A stretch of DNA of 64,000 bases. Origin: Sutterella faecalis (GTDB taxonomy: Bacteria > Pseudomonadota > Gammaproteobacteria > Burkholderiales > Burkholderiaceae_F). Under the pieces are notes generated by a model, which was not told the DNA's origin, did no database searches, and was given only the letters and a program-made list of their open reading frames with translations. How positions within the stretch are numbered: position 1 is the stretch's first letter; each line of letters opens with the position of its first letter. The stretch spans positions 1,178,001-1,242,000 of the forward strand of contig NZ_CP040882.1 of NCBI RefSeq assembly GCF_006337085.1. Direction: 5' to 3'. Below are positions 8,742 to 16,002 of this stretch, piece after piece. The position numbers and the translations under genes were made by a program.

Positions 8742-10069
8742 TCAAAGCCACGGACCGCGATCATCCTCTTTGCAGACCCGGGTTAAAGCGCCTCCTGGAA
8801 GACGCATGGCGTCGCCCGCTTGAATCAGACTTCTCGCACTGCTGGCGAATCTGCTGGCATCCAACCCTGTCCGCCATGCATAAAAAATCAGAACCGTCAG
8901 GCTTGTAATTAACGTCAGTGCAAGTCTCATCTGACTTGCTCCGGCAATGGCTACGAGGCAGAAAGAACAAGCTACGACAGCCGCCACTACGTTGATGGCC
9001 TTCCCCTGCTGAGCGCCCTCTTTCCGGATCAGATTCAGACCAGAATAAAAATAAGGAAGCATCAGCAAAAGTACTGCGATGCCGGTAATGGATTCAAAAA
9101 GAACGGCCGTCCCGGAACTGTTCCAATTGATTGCGACAATGACCAGCATCATGACGGTCATTTTTATCGAACCTAAGACAAGTCCTTTACGCGGGATCCC
9201 GTTGCGATCAATCTCTCCATAAATAGACGGGAAAGTTCCATCCTTAGAGGCTCTGGCACCGGCGTGACTGACCAACATCATCCATGATGCCAGTGAGGCA
9301 AGGCTTGCGAATGCAGTGCAGCCGGCAACTATCGGAGCCGCCCAAGGCCCAGCGATCGTTGAAGCAGCGATAGCAAAAGGAGCTCCAGAATTCGCAATAA
9401 TCTCAGCCGGATACATTCCGCAAACGACTTGAGAGGAAGCGATATAGACCACTCCGGCAATGAGAGTACCCAAAAGCGTTGCAATAGGGATTGTCTTCCT
9501 TGGATTTCGAACAATATGGGTGGAAACCGCCGCTGATTCGACACCGACGAAAGCCCAAAGACAAAGTAAGACGCTTTGTGAAACAGCCGACCAGCTTGTC
9601 TTTCCTGTTTCATTCCAGTTAGCCACGTAAGTTTGCGGGTCGAACCAAAACCAGCCGGCAACTGCTGTACCAACGACGGGGATCAAAACAGCGATCAACC
9701 CGATCGTGGTGAATCGTCCTATCCATTTGGCGCCCAGCATATTGACAAAGGTAAGGAGCCAGACAATGCCGATGCAGGCGAATCCCGCATTTCGCGGACT
9801 CTGTAATTCCGGGAAAAAATAGGAAAGATAAGCAACTGCTGTGATGCCGCAGGCTAAATTGCCTATCCAATTGGAGTGATAGTAGAGTACGCCCGTCTGA
9901 AAACCAAAGACTTTACTCAACTCCCCGGCGTAAGCGATTGGACCTCCTTCCTGAGGATCGGTCGTAGCCTGATAGGCATATACCCACGCCAGACCCAGAG
10001 CGCCCAGCAAAGCAATTAACCAACCTATCAGCGTAATTGAGCCTATTGCTGAAAGATTGGCAGGTAAAA
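8742..10069 (-). pseudogene. Second cadB-type antiporter, main (3') fragment, disrupted by two insertion sequences
   Basis: This piece encodes about 440 residues of a CadB-like antiporter, from LPANLSAIGSITLIG to the C-terminus, with the same landmarks as the intact CadB (TDPQEGGPIAYAGELSKVFG, LLCLWAFVGVESAAVSTH). Its first transmembrane helix is missing because an IS1634-type element begins at 10070; the reading frame continues a few codons into the element, giving a false start at 10103. The missing codons lie at 12216-12275 and 14677-14718. Joined, they give MASDKKIGLITCTGIVAGNM and onwards in an unbroken frame of roughly 468 residues. No point mutation was noticed in the rest, which suggests recent inactivation. 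It is probably not functional as it stands. Confidence 0.9.
10065..10069. repeat. Target-site duplication TAAAA, left copy (IS1634-type element)
   Basis: TAAAA directly flanks the left end of the element and recurs at 12216-12220 at its right end. Deleting the element and one copy restores GCCCTTTTACCTGCC, the codons A-L-L-P-A of the antiporter. Confidence 0.85.
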
Positions 10070-10182
10070 CCTCAACTTCCAGAACCGCATGACTCTCGTT
10101 CAAGATCCAACAGGATTTTGATCATTACTACCGAAAAAACTTAAAAAATTTCATTGCGTCGCCGGCGCTTTTCTTGTACACT

Positions 10183-10204
10183 CGAGAGTAATATATTACT
10201 CTCG
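10183..10204. promoter_or_regulatory. Perfect 22-bp palindrome upstream of the IS1634-type transposase
   Basis: CGAGAGTAATA is followed directly by its reverse complement TATTACTCTCG, ending 14 bases before the transposase start. The same half-site occurs at 12186-12196 near the right terminus, and a related ACTCTCG lies near 10092 at the left end. It may be a transposase binding site that also represses its own promoter. Confidence 0.55.
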
Positions 10205-10218
10205 CAATTTAACTTCGA

Positions 10219-11970
10219 ATGTTCCTGAATTTCACGGTCCCGATACCCAGGCTCAAAGGAAAAATCAGTCGGCAAGGCACTAAGAGCGGAACGTACATCC
10301 ACTACGTTCTGGAGCGCAGCTACGACCCGAAAAAGAAGCACACGGTGCCCAAGCGTGTGCTAATCGGAAAATGCGTTGGTGAAACCGAGACCATGGTTCC
10401 GAATGAAAATTTCCTGGTCTTTTTCCCTGATGCCGTTCTCCCAGAAGTCCGGGAGAGCGCCAGGCGCTGCAGCACGCTGATGGCCGGCAGCTACATCGTC
10501 ATAGCAAACATCGTGCAGACGTACGGCCTCGGCAAAATGCTCCAGAAGCATTTCCTTGATCGAGCTGGGCTGGTGCTGGATCTGGCCGCCTACATGATCA
10601 TTGAGGAAAGGAATCAAGGGCAGTACTACCCGGACTACGCATATCGACATCCGCTCTTCTCGAAAGACATGCGGATTGCGAGCGACGCCGCCATCTCGAG
10701 CTTCCTCGCCAACGTCAGCCCGGACCAAATTTCAGGCTTTCTGAACGACTGGAACGCAAAGCGCGATCATCGCTCACGGATCTACATTTCCTATGATTCA
10801 ACTAATAAGAACTGCCAGGCGGGAGATGTTGATTTTGTTGAATTCGGCAAGGCCAAAGTCGATCAGGGATGCCCGATTTTTAATCTTGCCGTCGCCTACG
10901 ACAAAACCAATCAGGTGCCGTTGTTCTATGAATGCTACCCTGGCTCCATTAATGACGTCAGTCAGTTCAAATTCCTTGTAGACAAGGCAATTGCGTACAA
11001 CTACAAGCGTATTGGCTTCATCATCGACCGAGGTTATTTCTGCAAGATCAACATCGACTACATGGATGCGAATAACTTTGAGTTCATCATGATGGTTAAG
11101 GGCTGCAAGGCACTTGTGGCCGAATTGGTCGACAGGCTCCACGGCACTTTCGAAAATCGCGTCGACGCCTCCCTGCGCGAGCATTGCATCAGCGGCACAA
11201 CGGAAAAAATGAAGATTTTTCCGGAAGACTCACGGGAGCGCTACTTTCATGTCTTCTTTAACCCCATGAAGATGGCGACGGAGCGGCGCGATATAGAAAA
11301 CGCGCTGACGCAGATGCAGAAGAACTTCGACCAGTGGGTCGGCCGTGAAGTGGAGTTCGGATCCCCGCATACAGATTACTTCCAGTGTCACTACGACGAA
11401 AAAGGCCGCTTCCTTTTTGCCGAAGAGAAGAAGAGCATCATCGAGCATGCTTATTCGAGATGCGGATATTTCTGCATCATTACCTCCGAGAAAATGAGCG
11501 CCAGAGACGCTTATCTGCAGTACCGAGGCCGCGACGCCTCAGAGAAGCTCTTCAGCGCAGACAAATCATTCCTGGGCAGCAAGAGCATGCGGGTACACTC
11601 CGCAGAAGCCGTAAGAGCCAAGATTTTTATTGAATTTATTGCTCTCATTATTCGACAGAGGCTCTACAACCTCCTGAAGGATGAGATGCTCCGCCTGCCG
11701 ACAAAGAGGAACTACATGACGGTTCCTGCGGCGATCCGGGAACTGGAGACAATCGAGCTGGTGAGAATCAATGACGGCAGATATCAGCTTGACCACGCAA
11801 TCACGAGGACGCAGGAAATCATCCTGAAATCCTTTGGCATGACGAAAGACAAGGTTATGTCGCAGGCCGCCGCCATCTCTGCCGCGCTTGCCGGAAAGAA
11901 AGACAGCATGGAGGACGTCGAGGATCTGGAACCGATTGGCGAGGAGGAGAATGAAGATGCCGAAGCGTAA
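10219..11970 (+). CDS. IS1634-family DDE transposase
   Basis: The protein has 583 aa. It has an N-terminal region typical of the family (TKSGTYIHYVLERSYDPKKK), then a DDE/RNase H-fold catalytic core: first Asp in YDSTNKN (about D193), second in FIIDRGY (about D270), and the YREK signature Y-x2-R-x3-E-x6-K in YRGRDASEKLFSADK (Y435, R438, E442, K449), which supplies the catalytic Glu. The tail is acidic. All key residues are present and the frame is intact, so the element may be active. The next frame starts inside its 3' end. Confidence 0.92.
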   Translation: MFLNFTVPIPRLKGKISRQGTKSGTYIHYVLERSYDPKKKHTVPKRVLIGKCVGETETMVPNENFLVFFPDAVLPEVRESARRCSTLMAGSYIVIANIVQTYGLGKMLQKHFLDRAGLVLDLAAYMIIEERNQGQYYPDYAYRHPLFSKDMRIASDAAISSFLANVSPDQISGFLNDWNAKRDHRSRIYISYDSTNKNCQAGDVDFVEFGKAKVDQGCPIFNLAVAYDKTNQVPLFYECYPGSINDVSQFKFLVDKAIAYNYKRIGFIIDRGYFCKINIDYMDANNFEFIMMVKGCKALVAELVDRLHGTFENRVDASLREHCISGTTEKMKIFPEDSRERYFHVFFNPMKMATERRDIENALTQMQKNFDQWVGREVEFGSPHTDYFQCHYDEKGRFLFAEEKKSIIEHAYSRCGYFCIITSEKMSARDAYLQYRGRDASEKLFSADKSFLGSKSMRVHSAEAVRAKIFIEFIALIIRQRLYNLLKDEMLRLPTKRNYMTVPAAIRELETIELVRINDGRYQLDHAITRTQEIILKSFGMTKDKVMSQAAAISAALAGKKDSMEDVEDLEPIGEEENEDAEA

Positions 11971-12169
11971 GTCGCTGGCTTCGATTGAGAAGCAGATCAA
12001 ACTGACTCAGCAGCGGTTGCTGAAGGTCAAAACACGTTACGAGAAGCTCGGGGTAAAGCTCATCGAACTCAACAAGGAAAAGACGCTGCGGCAGGCCGAA
12101 GTGATTGCGGAAGCCATGGCTCGAAGCGGTAAGACCATGGAGGAACTCATGACCTTTTTAAGTCGCTGA
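11951..12169 (+). CDS. Small basic accessory ORF of the IS1634-type element
   Basis: This 72-residue lysine-rich protein (MKMPKRKSLASIEKQIKLTQ at its start, a predicted helical repeat of K, E and L, ending MEELMTFLSR) begins at ATG 11951 inside the transposase 3' end, overlapping it by 20 bases in another frame. GAGGAGGAG immediately upstream is a strong ribosome binding site and argues for translation by coupling. The sequence suggests a coiled coil. The function is not known; an accessory role in transposition is inference from its position within the element ends. Confidence 0.65.
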   Translation: MKMPKRKSLASIEKQIKLTQQRLLKVKTRYEKLGVKLIELNKEKTLRQAEVIAEAMARSGKTMEELMTFLSR

Positions 12170-12215
12170 CTGACCGTCCGAAGTCGCGAGAGTAATAAAC
12201 GGCTGGAAGTTCAGG

Positions 12216-12275
12216 TAAAAGGGCGATGCCAGAACACATCATATTTCCGGCAACAATTCCCGTACAGGTAATCAG
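12216..12275 (-). pseudogene. Second cadB-type antiporter, middle fragment stranded between two insertion sequences
   Basis: The 60 bases between the two elements, read on the minus strand, encode LITCTGIVAGNMMCSGIALL, the first transmembrane helix of a CadB-type antiporter. The fragment includes the right copy of the TAAAA duplication (12216-12220) and the left copy of an 18-base duplication (12258-12275). It proves that both insertions hit the same gene at separate points about 40 bases apart. Confidence 0.9.
12258..12275. repeat. 18-bp target-site duplication, left copy (IS1202/ISNCY-type element)
   Basis: TCCCGTACAGGTAATCAG abuts the left end TGTTAACGG of the element and is repeated exactly at 14677-14694 after its right end. 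A duplication of this length is unusual for an IS but known in the IS1202-like families. Confidence 0.9.
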
Positions 12276-12289
12276 TGTTAACGGTCAGC

Positions 12290-12660
12290 GTAAACGAGAC
12301 TGTTTAGCCAACGACTTTGAGACGTGATACGCCAAGGATTTGAGACCATATACCGTATCTGACCGGGACGATATACCAACATCCTGTTGGCCTGGATACC
12401 TCCGCTACCACGAGACCCATTACCACTGAGACCCGATACCTCCGTAAAGAGAGATGGATTACCACAGGGATTGAGACTGCAAACCGCTCTGAATGAGACG
12501 GCATACCACTCTTGGTCAGCTTTACCTCTGCACTGAGACTACTTGCCCCAGCGGCAGAACTGCATACAAATGAATGGGACCCGATGCCATGACGAAATGA
12601 GATGAGATACCACAGCAATAAGACAGGATACCTCTGCATGAGACTACTGAATATGCTGAA
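12290..12660. repeat. Array of about 17 degenerate GAGAC-centred repeats, period 20-23 bases
   Basis: GAGAC or a one-base variant recurs at 12296, 12319, 12342, 12365, 12412, 12428, 12451, 12473, 12495, 12535, 12576, 12599, 12620 and 12640, with weaker matches near 12388, 12515 and 12556. Many units continue into ATACC or TTACC about 5-10 bases later. The spacing, mostly 20 to 23 bases, is about two helical turns, so the sites would lie on one face of the DNA. The right end has matching sites on the other strand at 14652-14656 and 14627-14631. They are probably transposase binding sites. Confidence 0.75.
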
Positions 12661-12747
12661 TATCGACAATGGTATTTCCTCTTAACATAATGTATTCCTT
12701 GGATATTAAGTCGAAATCCCTTCGGCTTAATTACCAAGGAGACTGCT

Positions 12748-14241
12748 ATGTCGAAACAAGCAAGAAAGTCTCGGGGCCCTTCTGTTGTTGAGTCCGAAAT
12801 CCCTCGGCTGACACCTCAGGAAATTTTTGAAGGCTACGAAAGGCATCTCTATAGCGTTGAGGATGCCAAGACATTGATGCAGATGCCTCGCAGCACGTTT
12901 ATGCGGCATCTCAAGAACTGGCGAGAGACAGGTCGGCTGCCCTCACATACCGGTCAAGGGAATCGTGTTCCGGCCAATAAGCTCGATCCGCAGATCAGAG
13001 CGAGGATCATCGAGTTTGCAACAGGCAAATATGAGGGCTTCCAGGCAACCCTCCTGCATAAGTATTTGCTCATTGAGGGTATTGAGGTCTCCGTTGAAAC
13101 GGTACGACGAATCCTGACAACACTTCGTCCGGAAGAAACTCCAAAGGAGCGCAGGTCGACCGCGCATAAGCTGCGCCGCCGCAGATCGAGCGTTGGGGAA
13201 CTGATTCAAATTGACGGCAGTCCGCATCCATGGTTCGAGGGAACCGGAGACGATAACAGCTACGCGCTTCTCATCTTTGTCGATGACGCAACAAGCCGCA
13301 TCATGGTCGCCGGCTTCTATCCAACAGAAACATCTGAAGGATATCTTCAGTTGCTGAATAAGTACATTGAAAAATATGGGATTCCATGGGCTCTGTACAG
13401 CGACAGACATTCCATCTTTGCCCCAGTAAATCCCTCGAAGAGCGGAAAATCCGAGGAAACACAATTTCAAAGAGTCTGTCGGGAGTTGGGGGTAACGGGG
13501 ATACGGGCTAATTCGCCAGAAGCCAAAGGGCGGGTCGAGCGAACATTCAGCACGCTGCAGGGACGATGGCCAAAAGAGTTCCGTGTGCTGGGCATCAGAA
13601 ATATGGCGGAAGCAAATTCACGAATGCCGGAATTGCTGGCGAGCTATAACCAAGAATTCGCAATTGCTCCCGCTGACTCTAAGGATAGCCACGCGCCGCT
13701 GCTGGAGGAAACGAAAGAACGCATTGAGCAGATCTTTGCCAGATGGCATACACGTATGATCAGCAGGAACCTGACGGTGTCCTACGGCAGCAAGACACTG
13801 CAGATTGTCGGGGTGGGCCGCTCCATGAGGGGAGCAATGATGAAGACTGAGTGCAATCTGCTGGAGTATGCCGATGGGCGGGTGGAAATCCTCTGGTGCG
13901 ACGAGGTTGAACATCGCAAGCGGATCACCAAAGAGGGGCCGAGAATCCGAAAACGCTACCACGTGCTCGAATTCACGGAACACGACAGAACGAAATTGAA
14001 AATGTCAGTCGCAACACCGGAAGAAACGGCCAAGACACTGAATCACCGCGTTGATGAAGTGGGGCGTCAAAAGAAAGGAGACTCAGAAACGACGCAAAAG
14101 AGCCCCTGGCACGAAATGCAAAGGAGATCGGCTCTGAAAGCGATGGCGAAACGGGAGGAACTGAACCGAAAGATCGAAGAAGCGAAAGCAATCAATGCTC
14201 GTATTGCAGCAGCCAAGGAAAAGTTGAAGCCCAAGAGATAA
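12748..14241 (+). CDS. IS1202/ISNCY-family DDE transposase
   Basis: The protein has 497 aa. It has an N-terminal helix-turn-helix region (YSVEDAKTLMQMPRSTFMRH and a second one near VSVETVRRILTTLRP), then an rve-type catalytic core: D156 in LIQIDGSPHPWF, D219 in ALYSDRHSIF, E264 in EAKGRVERTFSTLQ. A beta-strand-rich C-terminal domain follows, with a lysine/glutamate-rich tail after residue 430. The YSDRHSIF context is characteristic of ISNCY/IS1202 transposases. GGAG lies nine bases before the ATG. The gene is intact. It lies in the same orientation as the IS1634-type transposase and opposite to the antiporter gene it interrupts. Confidence 0.9.
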   Translation: MSKQARKSRGPSVVESEIPRLTPQEIFEGYERHLYSVEDAKTLMQMPRSTFMRHLKNWRETGRLPSHTGQGNRVPANKLDPQIRARIIEFATGKYEGFQATLLHKYLLIEGIEVSVETVRRILTTLRPEETPKERRSTAHKLRRRRSSVGELIQIDGSPHPWFEGTGDDNSYALLIFVDDATSRIMVAGFYPTETSEGYLQLLNKYIEKYGIPWALYSDRHSIFAPVNPSKSGKSEETQFQRVCRELGVTGIRANSPEAKGRVERTFSTLQGRWPKEFRVLGIRNMAEANSRMPELLASYNQEFAIAPADSKDSHAPLLEETKERIEQIFARWHTRMISRNLTVSYGSKTLQIVGVGRSMRGAMMKTECNLLEYADGRVEILWCDEVEHRKRITKEGPRIRKRYHVLEFTEHDRTKLKMSVATPEETAKTLNHRVDEVGRQKKGDSETTQKSPWHEMQRRSALKAMAKREELNRKIEEAKAINARIAAAKEKLKPKR

Positions 14242-14420
14242 CTCAACGGTTGAAGCACCGTTGAGATGGTGGGTCGTTAAGGCGAATGCACCGCGCGCTG
14301 CGCTTGGATGCATCCGCCTTAACTAAATGATATCTCAGGGATTTCTGTCAAGCGACTTTCGCGGCATAAAGCTTCGCGCGTCTGAAGGCCGCGCTCGTTT
14401 ATTCCACGTTCGCTTGACAG
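14242..14420. other. Three consecutive hairpins in the 3' noncoding end of the IS1202-type element
   Basis: Directly after the transposase stop come CTCAACGG/CCGTTGAG (14242-14265), GTTAAGGCG/CGCCTTAAC with further pairing inside (14276-14323), and an 11-base perfect pair CTGTCAAGCGA/TCGCTTGACAG with an inner GC stem (14345-14420). None is followed by a T-run. The rest, to 14676, shows no gene that I trust and ends with the right-end repeats. Confidence 0.6.
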
Positions 14421-14676
14421 AGCTTGCCTCAGTGCCCGTAGGCTAAATGCCGGTACCGCCGCCAGGTGCCGAAGTGGAGCGCTCGGCCAGCACAATGCCC
14501 GCAAACCAATCCGCGAGCTCGCGCGTTACCAGAAAAGCCGCTGTGTAGCTTTTCGCCTCCTTGAAAAGATCAGCGCTGTTGTGAAACTCTTGCCGATTGC
14601 TGGTGTCACCCAGAGGGGCAGAAAAAGTCTCATTATCGCTGTGGGTTAGCAGTCTCATTTTTGCTGCCCGTTAACA

Positions 14677-14718
14677 TCCCGTACAGGTAATCAGCCCGAT
14701 CTTTTTGTCTGACGCCAT
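14677..14718 (-). pseudogene. Second cadB-type antiporter, 5' fragment with original start codon
   Basis: ATG at 14718 with AGGAG seven bases upstream opens the frame MASDKKIGLITCTG, the expected N-terminus of a CadB-type protein, and then runs into the IS1202-type element, where it stops after one more codon. It contains the right copy (14677-14694) of the 18-bp duplication. Together with 12216-12275 and 8742-10069 it makes up the whole gene. Confidence 0.9.
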
Positions 14719-15029
14719 AGCGCTTCTCCTGCTATTTTTTTGACCGTCATGAAGTTTTCCATCGAAGTCTTCCTTCCTGCAAAACGAACTGGATGCGAGT
14801 GTGAGTCTTAAGACAACTCAGGAATATGGTGCGTCAGTCTCAAAATGAAAGCATCACGGCGAAATCAAGTTTTTCTTCCGCTATAGTTTCGACTTAATAA
14901 AATTTATAAAAATTCTATAATAATCAATACATTGATATTTTTATATCTCTGGGATATTTATTCTGCAGTTGAAATCCGTCTGATAACCTTACTTTTCAAC
15001 TGCCTCGACGCTTTCTTTTATTTCCAAAA
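14719..15029. promoter_or_regulatory. AT-rich divergent control region of the cadB paralogue and the PLP kinase
   Basis: No gene is seen in 311 bases. The stretch 14880-14960 is very AT-rich, like the region before the intact cadB. It holds the dyad ATCAAT-AC-ATTGAT at 14923-14936 and a longer inverted repeat CAGTTGAA/TTCAACTG at 14966-15002. These are candidate regulator sites; no known operator is recognised. Confidence 0.5.
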
Positions 15030-15904
15030 ATGAAGTCTTCCCGCAGCGTACGCCGCATCGCAGCCGTCCACGATCTCTCAGGCGTCGCCGCGTCTCACTC
15101 ACCGTCGTCATACCGATTCTTTCCACAATGGGCTTCGACGTTTGTCCGCTTCCGACGGCCATCCTCTCGAACCACACGCAGTACGAGAACTTTACGTTTC
15201 TCGACCTCACGGACGAAATGCCGGCGCTCATCGATCATTGGGAAAAGCTCGGCGCCGACTTTGAAGCGATCTACACCGGATACCTCGGATCTCCGCGCCA
15301 GATCAGAATCGTCGCCGACTTTATCGAGCGCTTCCGAACGCCCGATACGCTCGTCGTGGTGGATCCGGTGCTCGGAGACAACGGCAGGCTCTACAACAAG
15401 ATCACGGATGAGATGGTGAGCGAAATGCGCACGCTCGCCGCGCGCGCCGACGTGTTGACGCCCAACCTCACCGAACTCTTCGCGCTCCTCAACGAACCTT
15501 TCCGATCTGAATGCACGGACGACGAATTGAAGGCCGCCATCACGGAGCTCACAAGCTCCGGCCCCGACACCGTCATCATCACCGGCGTTCCGGTTCAGGG
15601 AAAGCCCAATCTCACATCGGTCATTGCCCGAAGCCGTACGGACGGCCGAACCTGGAAGGTTACGTGTCCCTATCTTCCGGCGCACTATCCCGGCACGGGG
15701 GACGCCTTCACGAGCGTCATCACCGGAAGCCTTCTCCAGTGGGACAGTCTCCCGATAGCGCTTGACCGAGCAGCGCAGTTCATCCTCCAGGGAATCCGCG
15801 CCACCTTCGGCTACCAGACCGACAACCGCGAAGGGATTCTGCTCGAACGGGTTCTCCAGAATCTGTCGCTTCCGATTCAATCGGCCACGTATGAACTCGT
15901 TTGA
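15030..15904 (+). pseudogene. Pyridoxal/pyridoxamine kinase with apparent 1-nt frameshift
   Basis: The kinase phosphorylates B6 vitamers to give PLP or PMP. From 15083 the frame reads RVSLTVVIPILSTMGFDVCP and continues as a full ribokinase-fold kinase (PTAILSNHTQY, VVVDPVLGDNGRLY, the PGTGDAFTSVITGSLL anion hole with catalytic Asp). The N-terminal strand RRIAAVHDLSG, which holds the substrate-pocket Ser-Gly, is in a different frame starting at ATG 15030. Only eight bases (15084-15091) separate the two frames where F-G-R would need nine, so one base is missing. The frame can also be opened at ATG 15128, without a ribosome binding site and without the substrate pocket. True pseudogene or sequencing error cannot be told apart here. 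Confidence 0.82.
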
Positions 15905-15929
15905 AGAAAACCTTCCGACGAAAAAACAA

Positions 15930-15977
15930 AAGCCTCATGCAGCACCCGCCCGCAGGAGCGGAAGCCGCATGAGGCCT
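15930..15977. terminator. Bidirectional terminator between the PLP kinase and the M20 hydrolase
   Basis: GCCTCATGC (15932) pairs with GCATGAGGC (15967) around an inner GC-rich hairpin. A-rich sequence on the left gives a T-rich tail for minus-strand transcripts. It separates two convergent genes. Confidence 0.65.
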
Positions 15978-16002
15978 TGAATCAGACTTCTATGAAGTGC
16001 AA

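Larger units (their letters stand above)
10070..12215 (+). mobile_element. IS1634-family insertion sequence, 2146 bp, complete
   Basis: The element starts CCTCAACTTCCAG and ends with the reverse complement of CCTGAACTTCCAG, i.e. near-perfect terminal inverted repeats, and is flanked by a 5-bp TAAAA duplication as expected for IS4-group/IS1634 elements. It carries a DDE transposase with the YREK signature and a small second frame. It sits in codon 29 or so of a cadB paralogue, oriented opposite to that gene. A 22-base perfect palindrome lies just before the transposase and a half-site of it near the right end. Confidence 0.9.
12276..14676 (+). mobile_element. IS1202/ISNCY-type insertion sequence, 2401 bp, complete
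   Basis: The element begins TGTTAACGGTCAGCGTAAAC and its other end, read inward, begins TGTTAACGGGCAGCAAAAAT, so the inverted repeats match at 13 of the first 14 positions. Both then have GAGAC at 21-25 bases from the end. It is flanked by an 18-bp direct repeat. It encodes one DDE transposase with intact catalytic residues. The noncoding ends are unusually long: about 470 bases on the left with an array of short repeats and about 430 on the right with three hairpins. My recollection is that 15-18 bp duplications mark the ISTde1-like branch of the IS1202 family; the branch assignment is tentative. Confidence 0.88.

Noticed and set aside
10090..10103. Start codon at 10103 for an intact cadB-like gene
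   Set aside because: Those first dozen codons are inside the IS1634-type element; the real N-terminus lies at 14718 and 12275-12216.
12290..12660. CRISPR array as explanation for the repeats
   Set aside because: The repeats are short and degenerate with no unique spacers of constant length, no cas genes are near, and the array lies inside a transposon end.
14443..14658. A 71-codon minus-strand frame at the right end of the IS1202-type element
   Set aside because: Its start lies within the terminal repeats (GAGAC sites), it has no ribosome binding site and no recognisable protein features.
15084..15091. Programmed ribosomal frameshift in the PLP kinase
   Set aside because: There is no slippery heptamer, no downstream pseudoknot candidate that I can see, and no precedent in this family. 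A mutation or sequencing error is more likely.
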